Assembly (NCBI GenBank): GCA_022385755.1
Contig: MU278381.1
Coordinates: 124,001 to 188,000 of the forward strand
DNA length: 64,000 nucleotides
Direction of reading: 5' to 3'
From: Trametopsis cervina
Lineage: Eukaryota; Basidiomycota; Agaricomycetes; Polyporales; Irpicaceae
The position numbers and the translations under genes are program-made. This document shows positions 48,097 to 60,143 of the stretch, piece after piece (position 1 is the stretch's first letter; the number at the start of each line of letters is the position of its first letter). The notes under the pieces are model-generated. The model saw only the letters and a program-made list of their open reading frames with translations. It was not told the origin of the DNA and ran no database searches.

Positions 48097-48939
48097 ATGA
48101 GGCTCAGCAAAGCATTTTCCCTCCTGGGAGATCTCTCCTGGGCGATTCGAGTTGCCTTGCCCCCCACCTTGCGCGATATTTCTCGCAAACCCCTGCTGCT
48201 CCTCTATCCAGCCAAGGTCTCCCGTCTGTTCATGTCCCACGTCTGGGCCTTCTTCGGCGGCCCCTCCGACGAGAATGGGCGCGAGGTAAAGAATGGGCTG
48301 ATAAAACAACACGCGCATGGCACAGTTCTTGACATTGGGGCAGGTGAGTGCCTCCGATATCTACACCACAAAGCACCAACGGTTCAACATCGCGCAGGCC
48401 ATGGTCATACCGCCTACTACCTTGACAAAACTCAGGTCACCAGATACGTTGCCCTCGAACCAAATACACATATGCACGACGAAATCAGGAAGAACGCAAA
48501 TGCCGCAGGCTTTTATGAACACACAGGGACTCTCCTTGTGCTCGCATTAGGTGCAGAGGAAACAGGCCTTATTACGTCAGCGCTGGGCGGCCCTCATACC
48601 GTGGACACACTCGTATCCATTCTCACGCTATGCTCTGTCCCAACCCCCGAGACGATCATCCCCGTACTCATTGAGCAAATTCTGAAGCCCGGTGGCATGA
48701 TGCTCTACTTCGAGCATGTACGCAACCCGCGCAAGGATGTTGCCTGGTGGCAGTGGTTCTGGACGCCACTTTGGAGGCTGGTGTGGGATGGTTGCAGCCT
48801 TGATAGGCCGACGAATGTATTGGTTGAGGGACTGGGCGTATGGGACCAGCAGGAGATAGGCTGGCTGGAGGGCGAGGATCCCGATCATTTGTTTTTGCAT
48901 AGCATTGGACAGCTGCGCAAGGCTCGTGGGTACGAGTGA
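48097..48939 (+). CDS. SAM-dependent methyltransferase, METTL7-like
   Basis: Exons 48097-48343 and 48398-48939 give 262 aa. A short hydrophobic N-terminal region could attach it to a membrane, as in the METTL7 group. The SAM motif VLDIGAGHGHTAYYL spans the intron, with VALEPN as the next acidic loop and ILKPGGMMLYFEHVR as a later strand. The closest families methylate thiols or unknown small molecules; the substrate here is unknown. I chose the ATG at 48097; the upstream frame is open to 48028 but starts only with GTG. Confidence 0.85.
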   Translation: MRLSKAFSLLGDLSWAIRVALPPTLRDISRKPLLLLYPAKVSRLFMSHVWAFFGGPSDENGREVKNGLIKQHAHGTVLDIGAGECLRYLHHKAPTVQHRAGHGHTAYYLDKTQVTRYVALEPNTHMHDEIRKNANAAGFYEHTGTLLVLALGAEETGLITSALGGPHTVDTLVSILTLCSVPTPETIIPVLIEQILKPGGMMLYFEHVRNPRKDVAWWQWFWTPLWRLVWDGCSLDRPTNVLVEGLGVWDQQEIGWLEGEDPDHLFLHSIGQLRKARGYE

Positions 48940-49911
48940 AATCAGATGATCAGAATCGTACGGGCTTGATATGCTAGACATAGCTAAAAATGTCCTCTTG
49001 TACCTGTTTTCCAACCAGTATAGCTAGGATTGATATACGTTCTCACACGTGAAGATCTGCCAACGGCGACCGAAACGAAGTGCTCAAAAGTGGGCAAAAA
49101 GTGTGCAAGACTGGTCAAGGATGGAAATCCGGATACACTGGCCGTGATAAATACGGCGGGAGGAAAACCTGCACTACGGGCGGGCGAAGACCGCGAACTC
49201 CAATATTGTGTCGTAGATTTTGCCGATATGTTAGCATTTGCATTCGCGCTGCGATGGACATATCAATCCCATGGCTCAGGTCATTTAGTAAATGAAAATA
49301 CTGCTTTGCCGCTGCACACAACTCGTTGTGGAGTAGAGCCTATTTCCTTTTGGAGATATCCAAGGTCCTGTGCATTTACCAAAGACGGTAGTGCGCCACG
49401 AAGCTACCATCATTCTTCTCTGAAGTTACGAGCCGACCAATGCACGGATGTACTTGTCGTGTGATTAGGATCGTGACACAGTCCAAACGACCTAACAGAG
49501 GCAACTCAGCTCAATCACCGAACCAGATACGGTGCCATTGAGCCCGAGCGACATTCGCGTGTTTGATGCAGCATGCCAATGACGGGTTGTTGAAGGCCAG
49601 TACGTGAGCAGCATGGCTCGTTTTGGGGTTGCTTGCTGGTGCGCTCCTGTCATTTACTGTATGATTCGATACCTTGCAAAGGCAATGGCGACACTGTTTA
49701 CAGTGCCTCCGCGGTCGCTACGCAGGCAGGGTAAACCCAAAAAGGCGATCTGCGGACTGAGTCACTCCGGTTGTCACGGCACCCACATACTATGTCACAA
49801 CGTCACAGCCCCCCTTATAGTTCCGCGCAGCCTTATCTGTCTCTCTCGTTCTCCCTCCATCTCTGTTGGAGGACGACTCACTGCTAGATTCACCTCTTAC
49901 CACTTACAACT
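48940..49911. other. Intergenic region upstream of fungalysin
   Basis: About 970 bp. A 144-codon frame at 49030-49464 has no family resemblance and no matching splice structure. The last 100 bp before the fungalysin ATG are pyrimidine-rich. No other feature seen. Confidence 0.5.
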
Positions 49912-52636
49912 ATGGCCGGACTGCGTCGTTTGCTCGTCGCTTCCGTTGTCGCGGCTGGCCTTGCCGGTACGCTCGCTCACAGCGGCAGCACCCAGGAGCT
50001 CCGCCGTCGCAAGACTATGGGCTTCGGGCCAAGCCTTCCTCATTCCGTGTTCTCCACCGGAGACTCATCACCTATCCTTGACTTCCGGTCGTCTGTTCAA
50101 CGCGACCCAACGGATGTTGCGAAGGAGTTCGCTGAGACTTTGACCGCAGGCATGGTTTCCCCGGGAGGCTCGTTCTACGTCCGTGACGACTCCTATACCG
50201 ACAAGAACACGGGTGTTTCACATATCTACCTGCGTCAGACTGTTTATGGCGTAGAAGTTGCGGATGCAGACATGAACGTGAACGTCAAGGATGGTCGTGT
50301 GCTGTCATACGGCGACTCTGTACGTGATGACGCGTCACTTCTCCTGTGTTATGCTGACCAAGGTTTAGTTCTTCCGTGGCTCAAATCTCGAACCTCGAGC
50401 AGTAGACGTGCACGCCGAACACTGCAACGAACTCCTCACAGAATTCGAGCGTCGCGTTCAACTTCAGCAGCAGCGTCTCGCTGTGCATGGCGAGCAGACC
50501 GTCATGGGCGCTCATGTGGACACGGAGCTTATGGGAGATATCCCTACTCTGCTTTCATGGAATTGTGACCATGTTACCACTCCGTACAAGATGATTGAGG
50601 AGGGCAGGTTCAACGCCGAGACACTTTCCACGGACCCCACGCAAGCTCTCTTGCAATTCATGATTGCCGCCACCCCGGAACACACTCTAGCTGACAGCAT
50701 TGCTCGTAACCCCCAGCGATACCTTGAGAAGATGACTGTTGTCCCGCAAGCGCAGCTCGTCGGCGATGACCGTGTATCTCATACCACTCTCATTCACAAT
50801 GTTCCTGACGCTGTCAACCCGGTCAAGGCTCGCATGGCTTTCGTTCAAGTACCGCATGGCGGTGCCACTGCTCTGGAGCTTGTATGGAAGTTTGAAGTTG
50901 AGATGCAGGACAATTGGTACGAGGCCGCGGTTACCAACGCAGCCCCTCATCGCATCGTCTCCGTCGTCGATTGGGCTTCAGATTCGCCGGTCCCGGTTCA
51001 GGCCCCAGTGCCCAAAGAGCCTCATGGTGCCACGTACAATGTCTTCGCTTGGGGTTTGAACGATCCCTCCGAAGGCAACCGTACTATCGAGAAGGAGAAC
51101 TTCGATGCGCTTGCTAGTCCCCATGGTTGGCATTCGTTGCCCTTCGCCAATGATCCTCAGAGCAGTGGTGCAGCGAAATCCCAGAAGGGCTTCAAGAATA
51201 CTACTGTGACTTTGGGCAATAACGTCATCGCTCATGAGAATTGGGAGGGTGAGAACGGTTGGGTAAACAATCAGCGTCCGGACGGCGGATCGGACCTCGA
51301 GTTCGACTTCGAGTACGACCCGAAGGCCACTGAGAAGCCGGATGCGTTGGCCGAGGCGAAGAAGTATATTGATGCCGTTGTCACACAACTGTTCTACACA
51401 TCGAACTTGGTCCACGATCTGTTCTACAGGTATGTCACTCTTTGAGCGATGCAGCCTTTGGGACGACGCTGATCTAACTTAGGTACGGATTCGATGAGGT
51501 TTCTGGCAACTTCCAGCAGCACAACTTTGGCCGGGGCGGTCGCGAAAACGACGGTGTCATTGCCAACGCCCAAGATGGTAGTGGTTACAACAATGCCAAT
51601 TTCATGACCCCACCTGGTAAATATTCTTCACATATCATCATGACCGTTTCTGACCAGATACGCAGACGGTCAGAATGGTCGCTGCCGCATGTATCTCTGG
51701 AACACCGCGCTGCCGTATCGTGACGGTGACCTTGAGGCTGGTATCGTCATCCACGAGCTCAGTCACGGATTGAGTACGCGTCTGACTGGTGGGCCTGCCA
51801 ACTCCGGCTGTCTTGGATGGGGCGAGGCTGGCGGCATGGGTGAAGGCTGGGGTGACTTCTTGGCTACTACCATCCGCAGTAACAAGAACTACTCCGACTA
51901 TCCGATGGGCGCATGGGCAGCGAACCGTGAAGGCGGTATCCGCAATTATCCATACTCTTTGGTATGTATCAGTGTGGTCTCCGATTTGGTTTACTTGCTC
52001 ACCGCTATACAGAACAACACCATCAACCCTTCAACCTACAAGACTCTCGACAAGCCCGGATACTGGGGTGTCCATGCTATTGGTGAAGTTTGGGCCCAAA
52101 TTCTATGGGTTGTCTCCCAACGTCTTATCGAGAAGCATGGCTATTCCGACACGCTCTTCCCTCCGACACCCCTCGCTGACGGCACCGTCCCTGAGGGCGA
52201 TTTCTACCGCCCTCAAGAATATGATCTGCACGGCAGCAAGAAGCCCCTCGTTCCTAAGCACGGCAATTCGCTCATCGTCCAACTCGTTCTTGACGGCATG
52301 AAACTGCAACCTTGTCGCCCGTCTTTCTTCGACGCTCGTGACGCTATTATTCAAGCCGACCAAATTTTGACTGGTGGGGAGAATTACTGCGAGTTATGGG
52401 CGGGCTTTGCCGACCGTGGATTGGGCCCTGATGCGCGAGTGGATGGACGCACACCGTGGGGTGGAGGAGTGCGTACCGATGTAAGTTCTCACAAATGGCC
52501 AGCGTGTCGAACCAACGACTGACTTGCATCCGTTCAGGGTTTCGCTGTGCCGTCCCGATGTGGCAGCAAGACGCCGTCACCCACACCTGGCGACGGCGAC
52601 GACGAGGATCTTGAGTTCACTGCTTGGGCTCTCTAG
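49912..52636 (+). CDS. Fungalysin metalloprotease (peptidase family M36), secreted
   Basis: Exons 49912-50319, 50369-51429, 51483-51616, 51666-51961, 52013-52480 and 52538-52636 give 821 aa. A signal peptide (residues 1-~22) precedes a long pro-region. The mature enzyme should begin near [13 protein letters not shown] (about residue 355). The zinc site is IHELSHGLS (about 51750) with the third ligand in [15 protein letters not shown] (about 51823). The enzyme digests proteins outside the cell. The pro-region is about 100-150 residues longer than in typical fungalysins. The C-terminus adds a short acidic tail after [14 protein letters not shown]. Confidence 0.95.
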
Positions 52637-52959
52637 TTGCGTTGATACCGATCTGGGACTGTTTCTGGTTTCACCATCATTTCACTTCATGTACCATTAG
52701 CTATACATATCTACGTCTGCTTGCTAGAATATACGCGTTCTATAATGTCATGTCGTTCGCGCTAGCCCTTACTAGAAGATCATGCACCAGCCGTCGCTCA
52801 GGTGCCGTGGAATATTACTCTCCCTTGAGTCATGCCGGCTGTCACGCACGTAAAACGTCAAGGTTTTGCGTCACAGAACATGCCGTGTTGGGACCCAATA
52901 ATAATCAGTCTAATCTCGTGGGGCGCGCCTTTCACTATTGCTTTCTTACCTTCACCACC
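52637..52959. other. Intergenic region between fungalysin and the Rab gene
   Basis: No gene seen. It is the 3' flank of fungalysin and the promoter of the Rab gene. Confidence 0.6.
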
Positions 52960-53862
52960 ATGACTTCCTCACAACCCGTAAATGTTAAACTTCTGCTCAT
53001 AGGGAACTCCTCAGTCGGTAAGAGTAGTTTGCTGCTGCGCTTCTCCGACGAGCAATGGCTCCCTGAAGATGAAGCCACCGCTACCATCGGTGTAGACTTT
53101 CGAGTATGTGCACGGGATGTTATGATATAGTACAGCTCAGCGTTAACGCTGGTATATGTTATCAGGTCCACAAAATGGATGTCGGTGGAAAGAAGGTCAA
53201 GCTGAGCATATGGGTAAGTGTTTGCGTCGACTGCGGAGCTCCTCCGAATTTCCTGAACTTCGACCTTTGACCGCAACGCTCGAAAGGATACAGCCGGCCA
53301 AGAGCGCTTTCGGACAATAACATCTTCGTATTACCGAGGTGCACAAGGCATCATCCTTGTTTATGACGTTGCCAACCGCGAGTCCTTTGATGGACTTCCG
53401 AAGTGGTTCTCGGAATTGGAGACGTATGTTTCGCCAGCAGTAGTGAAGATCGTTGTGGGGAACAAAGTTGACAAGGTGAGTATCAAACGCGTGCCCCCTT
53501 TGTTTATTATTATTATTGTGCATGGGTCTTCCTATCCGACGTTTGTTTCGCTAATTTGTGACCTACAGGAGTTCTCGCGGCAGGTCTCATATGCAGAGGG
53601 CGAGCAGTTTGCCAAGCGTATGAATTCGCTGTTCATTGAAGCTTCAGCGAAGACGGCTGTAGGGGTGGCTGAAGCATTCCAGGAGGTGGTTAACAAGATT
53701 ATCGACACACCAGAGCTCTGGGCTTCCGCTACTGATAAATCACGTACCGGTGGAGCACGACCTGCACCCGCAGCTGCGTCCGGGGCAGCGCCAGGAATGC
53801 CGGGGACAATCAATCTGGATGACGCTGCGGACAATGCCCATGCGGGTGGGTGTTCCTGTTGA
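52960..53862 (+). CDS. Rab-family small GTPase, Rab18-like
   Basis: A membrane-traffic GTPase. Exons 52960-53103, 53166-53213, 53287-53475 and 53569-53862 give 224 aa. The G motifs are intact: GNSSVGKSS, switch I with ATIGVDF, DTAGQERFRTITSSYYRGAQ, NKVDK and EASAKT. The C-terminus ends GGCSC, a double-cysteine prenylation signal. The SSYYRGAQGIILVYDV stretch and overall length favour Rab18, which acts at ER and lipid droplets, over other Rabs. A proline/alanine-rich linker precedes the tail. Guanine-nucleotide exchange partners are unknown. Confidence 0.9.
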
Positions 53863-54346
53863 AGAACACTATAAACAGTAATGGTGGGTTGGCGCAAGCT
53901 ATCGCGAGTTCAATAAATGACAGCTGTACGACCCACAGACCTTATGACTGTACGACATCCATGATACCATCTGAGACGGTCGATAGATATAGTATGACCA
54001 CAGTACTGTGTAATTTTATCTCGTTCGCTACAATCTTCGCATGTGACTGCTGGAATCCTCCTACTCGAGTAGCAAGCAGCTACGTTTCCAGCTCATGTAC
54101 CAGTCTTTCAAACGACCTAGTATTTTAATTCACGGCAAATAGGGCATACATGGATTCGGAAGTCATGTGAGGCTACTCGAAAATGAGCGCTCATGACGAT
54201 GACGCGGTGACCAGCCGCCGCCGACCTTCATTCTTTCCATCTCAATCGGTCTCAGCTACTACGGCGGCTCGAGCTTCGTTCCTGCTATCCGGAGGTCTGC
54301 ATCTTGCGGAGCATTGCATGCTAAGCTGGGAGCTGGTTGGCGGGGC
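53863..54346. other. Intergenic region upstream of tafazzin
   Basis: It holds the Rab 3' end. An ATG-initiated frame (from 54183) overlaps in a different phase and might supply a 5' exon of tafazzin; I could not find a good splice join. Otherwise nothing is seen. Confidence 0.5.
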
Positions 54347-55526
54347 ATGTCCGCGATCCTCTCTCGTCTAACAGTCGGAGCTATAGGACTGAGCTGCAAG
54401 ACTTTCCTTAACATTGGTTATTGCTCTTCGGTCAAGGTCCAGGGATTGGAAAATTTGAAGCGCGCTCTTCTTGATACAGAGAGGGACTCGGGACGGGGTG
54501 TCATTACAAGTGCGTGTTTTTAAGTCATTTCAGCCGTTTGTCAAAAGACTCATATTTTAAACAGTCAGTAATCATATTTCAACGTGCGGATACCCTTAAC
54601 ATCTCCATCGTTGTGCCCAGCGTTGATGAATGACACGCAGACTAGATGATCCTGTAGCATGGGGCGTAGTTCCTGCAAAGTGGTACCTGAGCTCTCGAAT
54701 GACTCGGTGGACACTGGGTGCGGCAGATATCATGTTCACAAACCCGTTAGGTCTCATGGTTTTCTCTATGAACCAAGTTCTGAACGGTGCCACTTGCTAG
54801 GTAGTATCTTTTCCGCTTTTTTTCGGAAGGGTCAGGTGCTGGAAACTTTCCGTGGCAAAGGCATCTTCCAACCCGCCGTTGATACAGCGATAAATAAGCT
54901 GAACAAGGGCGGGTGGATTCATTTGTTCGGAGAGGGCAAGGTCAACCAACCGGGAAATGAGCCGATCCAGCCTCTCTTATTGAGGTTCAAGTGGGGCGTG
55001 TGCGTGCAACAGCTTTCATAATATATCCATGCTAACATCTCCGAGCAGAGGCAGGATATTGATGGAAGCACATCGCCCACCAATGATCATTCCAATGTGG
55101 CTGACAGGTAAGCGTAAACCACGTACCAGACGTTGGATATACTTACAACTCTGACTAGGTTTTGAGAAACTGATGCCTGAAGGGCGGTCTTTTCCGTACA
55201 AGTATCTCCCACGCAGAGGTGTCGCACTGACCATCACATTTGGAGAGCCCGTTCCTGAGGCAGATATCAAAGCGGCATTAGAGTCACGACTGCCGCACCA
55301 AGAGGGACACAATGGAGTGCTATTCACAGATCAAAGAGTAAAAGATGAGCAACAGAGTGGGATACGTGCCACGTCAGGCTGGTTGGGCAACACTCCTGCT
55401 GGTCAGCCTGGGACGCCTAACATCGCCAATAAGCAGGCACGAGAAGTGGCCCGTATTCGCCAAGCGGTGACTGCTGTTCTGCACCGTGAAGTTGAGTTAC
55501 TGGGACAAAGAGTACTTGGTTCGTGA
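54347..55526 (+). CDS. TAZ1: Tafazzin-like lysophospholipid transacylase
   Basis: A mitochondrial-membrane enzyme that remodels cardiolipin. Exons 54347-54509, 54565-54583, 54641-54750, 54801-54999, 55049-55107 and 55159-55526 give 305 aa if translation starts at 54347; the true start may be a 5' exon upstream, because the frame is open to 54203 without an ATG. Conserved tafazzin pieces are the acyltransferase motif NHISTLDDP, WSLGA-like RWTLGAADIMF, FFRKGQVLETFRGKGIFQP, GEGKVNQPGNEP and GRILMEAHRPPMIIPMWLTG. The N-H-x4-D motif is split by an intron, its His half in a 19-nt exon. The gene ends 152 bp before a copia retrotransposon. Confidence 0.9.
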
Positions 55527-55673
55527 CTGGTGGATCTATCCTACACAATCATGTACTGCAGAGATTGATGCACACAAATCTGGGAATCATCTGGATGTCT
55601 ATAATGGCCAAGGCTGCATATTTTGTAAAGAGTGATTTGACCAGTTGCTAATGCTAGCTAAAGGAATGAAATG
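55527..55673. other. Tafazzin 3' flank
   Basis: Short untranslated or intergenic stretch before the retrotransposon. No gene seen. Confidence 0.6.
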
Positions 55674-55678
55674 TGGCC
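55674..55678. repeat. Left target-site duplication of the copia element
   Basis: TGGCC immediately before the left LTR, identical to 60497-60501. A 5-bp duplication is normal for Ty1/copia integrases. Confidence 0.9.
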
Positions 55679-56031
55679 TGTTGTTATTCGGGTGCTCCGA
55701 GGCTTCGCCCGAGTACCCCGAGGGGATCTTCCCACAGACTATTTCTCCCCGCTCTTTGTTATCTCATCACCCACGGTCATTGCCTCCGGCGTTAAGTATT
55801 CCGTAGGTCTAGAACTTTGTAATCCACTTACATCTGCTTGTATCCGCCATCTGCCTCCATTCTGCTTACCTTCTACATTACTTACTATAGTCGTTATTCC
55901 CGCGTATTACTTAGAAAGGGCTTTCCGCTCATTTGCTTACTTATATAAATAGTCGATGTATTTGTACCTATTTATATTATCCTTTCACTCGTTTAACGTA
56001 CACGACGCGTGCCGTAGCCTGCTCAACTACA
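55679..56031 (+). repeat. Left LTR of the copia element
   Basis: 353 bp, TG...CA. A TATA box (tatataa) lies at 55942-55948. Differs from the right LTR at 55710, 55711, 55825 and 56008. Confidence 0.96.
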
Positions 56032-56048
56032 GGTTATGAGCCCCGCGC
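56032..56048 (+). other. Primer-binding site, half-tRNA initiator Met type
   Basis: The sequence directly after the left LTR begins ggttatgagcccc, the reverse complement of the anticodon-stem side of initiator tRNA-Met (gggctcataacc). Drosophila copia and yeast Ty5 prime from such half-tRNA fragments. The match is from memory of eukaryotic initiator tRNA sequences. Confidence 0.7.
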
Positions 56049-56099
56049 TTTAATCTATCGCTCATCTTGACTCTCGACTTCACGCAAGATTATCACCGC

Positions 56100-59000
56100 A
56101 TGCCTTTGGATCAAAAACTCCGATCTCGATATCAAGATCAAAATCGACTTATGTCAAACCCCGAAACGCCCAGTATGGGTGGATACCACATTGACCCACT
56201 TCAAGGTGCAGATAATTATATCACATGGCGTATCCAGATTACTGACATACTCTCTGACATGAGACTATGGGAATACACCACCGGTGACATATCCCCGCCC
56301 CCTGAGTCAGACAAGGCCGCCGCTACTGAATGGGCGCGCAAAGACCGCAAGGCACTTACGACTATCCGCCTCCGCGTATTGAACAATATGATGACACACG
56401 TGCTCACTTGCGTCACCTCGAAGGAGGCTTTCGATGCGCTGTCCAGTGTCTTCAACACCGAAGGGACAGTCGCTCGAGTTACTTTACGCCGACGCCTCTT
56501 CCGTTACGCTATGGAAGAGGGCGCCGAAATTGAGGAGGAAATCCGCAAGATCAAATCTCTTTAGCAGGAGCTCCACCTCGTACAGGCAAAAGCCTCGGAC
56601 GACAACGATCTCGCTATGATCATCTTAATGGCGCTACTGGCGTCTTGGGACTCGTTCGTCTCTTCTGTTCCTGCTTCTGCCACACTCACCTCAGCAGATC
56701 TCATCGACCACATCTATCAAGAAGATGGACGCCGCAAGGATCGTGCTAATATCGACACAGCACTCTATGTACAACACCCGAAGAAGCGCAAGTTCCGCGC
56801 CGGTGTGTTCTGCCACCTTTGCGGCATCGAAGGACATATCCGCCTGAATGCTGGTCAGGAAAAGAAAAGGGGAGTAAGAAAGAGGGAGAGCGAGGCGAGA
56901 AGAAGGAGCGCACTGAGGCGCAGATGAAAAAGGCCGACGAAGCCAATATTGCCGAAAAAGAGGATGGAGACAGCGAGGACAGTGACGACCTCGCCTTTCA
57001 CGTTGAAGAAACCTTCATCAGCTCTGAGAATCTTTGGATCAGAGATACCGCCAGCACTTCGCATGTCATCAAAGACCGGAACCTTTTCGTCAATTTCACT
57101 CCGTCCACCAGTTCCCTTAGTGGCGCAGGAAGCTGCCCGACTCTGGGACGAGGTGATGTCCGCATCAATTTTCTCGCCGCTGATGGCCAAACTCGTATCC
57201 TCCTGAAGGATGCAGTATATGCCCCCTCCATGAAATACAACCTTGTTTCCCTTGGTCGCCTTACGAGCGCTGGAATGACATACGAGGGACGCAACAATTC
57301 TCTGATCATTAGGAAGAACACAAGAATTATCGGACATGGGACGAAGATCGGTTACCTCTACCGTCTCGCCGTCAATACATCGGACGTCTCCCTTATCACC
57401 ACACCCGCACGCTCATGATACGACTGGCACTGCGCGCTAGATCACCTCAATATCGCCCAACTCCGGCAGCTTGCCGACAAAGCGATGGCTGGTAGTATGG
57501 ATATTGATCGCACCTCTGACATCAATTTCATGTGCGAGGCATGCATACAGGCTAAGCACACTCGTCGCCCCTTTCCATCTCAGGTTAGGTCGAGTTACGA
57601 TCAAATCGGCGATTTGATCTACAGCGACATCTGGGGACGGGCCTCGACCACATCTATTCACAGCCACAGGTGCATGATCACTTTCACAGATGCAAAATCT
57701 CGCTGGGTCTGGGTTGAATTTGGCAAAACATGCAACGAATGTGTTGAAAAATTCGAAAATCTCGATGCTTGGCTCGAGAACCAAAGAGGAGTACGCATTG
57801 AACGTGTTTGCGTCGACAACGCGAAGGAGTTTACTGAGGGACGTCTTCACAATTACATGGCAAAGCGAGGTATTGCTATCGAACCAACCTCCCCATACTC
57901 ACCTGAACAGAACGGTGTCTCCGAACGGCTGAACCGTACGCTTGTTGAGCACTGCCGCGCTATGCTACTCAAATACGACCTTCCAAAATTCCTTTGGGAG
58001 GAGGCCCTCTCTTACGCCACATCCCTCAAAAATCGCTCGCCTACCCGCAGTCTGAAAGACGTTACGCCCTACGAGGTGTTCTGGGGCAAGAAGCCCGATC
58101 TGTCAGGCATCCGGGAATTCGGCTCGCCCTGCTGGGTGAAGGTACCGAAGGGGAAAGTATCCAAATTGGACGCTAAGTCTGTCTCTTACCCGTTTGTAGG
58201 GGTGAGTGAACTCTCGTCGGGATGGCGCTACTTTGTTCCGCGCATCAGACAAGTACTCACCTCGAGGGAAATCATATTCCCGCCGCCTACTCCTACCGTC
58301 GACGCTCCCATCCCCGATGACATACTTGAGGGGGAGCCTACCCCTTCGATCGAACCCATCACCATTCTGCCCACCCCTCCGGCAATCAAAGCTGACGCTG
58401 TCCCTCGCCGCAGCACATGCCATGTCCCTCGCCTCGATTACCGGAAGCTCAACGCCGGCCAAGGAAAAGTCGCCGACAGTACAGCACGCACACTTCCTAT
58501 CCCCGCTGCATCACTTGAGGGGGAGCCAATCATCGCTGACCATCAGCTAGATCATTCCTCACTCTGCTTTGCCACCATCAAAGAGGATTCACCGATGAAC
58601 ATTGAGGAGATGAAGAAGCGAGAAGATTGGCCCCAATGGAAAGACACGATGGATAAGGAGATGGATCAGCTGAAGAACTTAGGAATGTACAAGTTGGAGC
58701 CACTCCCTCCCGGATGAAAAGCCGTAGGATGCCGTTGGGTATTCACCATCAAACACGACGAACATGACAACATCATCAAGTACAAGGCACGGCTCGTAGC
58801 CCAAGGGTTCTCGCAGATCCCGGGGCAAGATTTCACGACTACCCATGCCCCCGTGATGCGACTTGAGTCCCTTCGCGCCATCATTTCTCTCACTAATCAG
58901 CTGGACCTTGATCTACACCAGGTGGACATCATCGGTGCTTATCTCAATTCCCCCCTCACCGAGGAGATTTACATGAAGCAACCTCCTGAGTACAACAACG

Positions 59001-60136
59001 GTTCAGCTCACTCTTGGCACCTACTAAAGGCGCTTTATGGACTCAAGCAAGCCGGACGTGCTTGGCACGCTGAGCTAGAACGGGTCTTACTTAGATTAGG
59101 ATTCAAGCATAGCAAGGCCGATCCGTGCGTATACGTTCTCACTGAACATAATGACTTCATCATCATAGGAACGCACATCGATGATCTTATCGTTGCCGCC
59201 TCAAAAGTCCACCTTATCGCTCTGCTTAAGGACGAACTCCGAAGAAACTTCGGCATCACCGATCTTGGTGTTGCCCGACTCTTTGTCGGCATTAAGATTC
59301 ACAACGATTGTGATTCCCACACGATCAAGATCAGCCAGGAACACTATGTCAACGCTATCCTCGAACGCTTTGGCATGCAAGACTGTAACGCTGTGTCCAC
59401 GCCACTCGATCCGAGTATCATGTTAACACCCGCCACCTCTGACTTCGAGGTCCTTGCCAACATTCCTTACCAGGTCGCTATCGGCTCCCTGATGTATGCC
59501 GCTGTCGGAACTCGACCCGACATCGCCTTTGCTGTACAAGCTCTCAGCCAATTCAGCACCCGGCCGACTACAGTACACTGGACTGCGGCCAAGCATGTCT
59601 TCCACTACCTCAAGGGGACAAGCACATATGGCATCACGTACAGCAAGGTGGACAATACCGACATTATACCCATGGGCTACAGCGACGCTGACTGGGGCCA
59701 GAACGTTGCCGACCGCCGATCGATCTCCGGCTACGCCTTCATGCTCGGTGGAGGCATTATCAGCTGGAACTCGAAGAAGCAACCTACCGTTACCCTCTCG
59801 ACAATGGAAGCCGGGTATATCGCACTCGCGCACGCCACCAAGGAGGCCTTGTGGCTGAAGACATTCCTATCTGAAATTCATCTCCCCATAGATGGCCCAA
59901 TCACCCTTGCAACTGACAACGCCGCCGTGATCGCATTCGCCCGAGATCATCAATTCCATGGTCGTTCCAAGCACATTGATATCAGGCACCACTTCGTGCG
60001 CGAGAAGATCACGAAAGGACAAGTGCACGTCACCCATTGCAGCTCGGCCGACAACTACGCCGACTTCCTCACCAAAGCCCTCGGATGGACGAAGCATCAC
60101 AAACAACTCGCGCTCGTCAACCTCTCCGCTCATTGA
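56100..60136 (+). pseudogene. Copia gag-pol polyprotein, interrupted
   Basis: Gag (56100 to ~56850) has a UBN2-like body and a C-x2-C-x4-H-x4-C knuckle whose last Cys is in another frame. Pol continues in that second frame to 60136: protease (DTAS near 57050), integrase with an HHCC zinc site (His near 57428, C-x2-C near 57536) and a DDE core (SDIWG, VDNAKEF, SPEQNGVSERLNRTL), reverse transcriptase (CRWVFTIKHDE, VDIIGAYLNSP, YGLKQAGRAWH, HIDDL) and RNase H (YSDADWG, KHIDIRHHFVREKI). Stops lie at 56562 (TAG), 57416 (TGA) and 58715 (TGA). All three would be Gln or Arg codons before a single C-to-T change. Confidence 0.93.
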
Positions 60137-60143
60137 GGGGGAG
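60134..60143 (+). other. Polypurine tract of the copia element
   Basis: A run of G and A (about gagggggag) ends at the right LTR boundary, the usual place for plus-strand priming. Confidence 0.8.

Noticed and set aside
49030..49464. 144-codon plus-strand frame between the methyltransferase and fungalysin
   Set aside because: No family resemblance and no regulatory context; expected by chance in 970 bp.
56746..57337. Minus-strand frames within the retrotransposon
   Set aside because: They are antisense to gag-pol and show no independent features.
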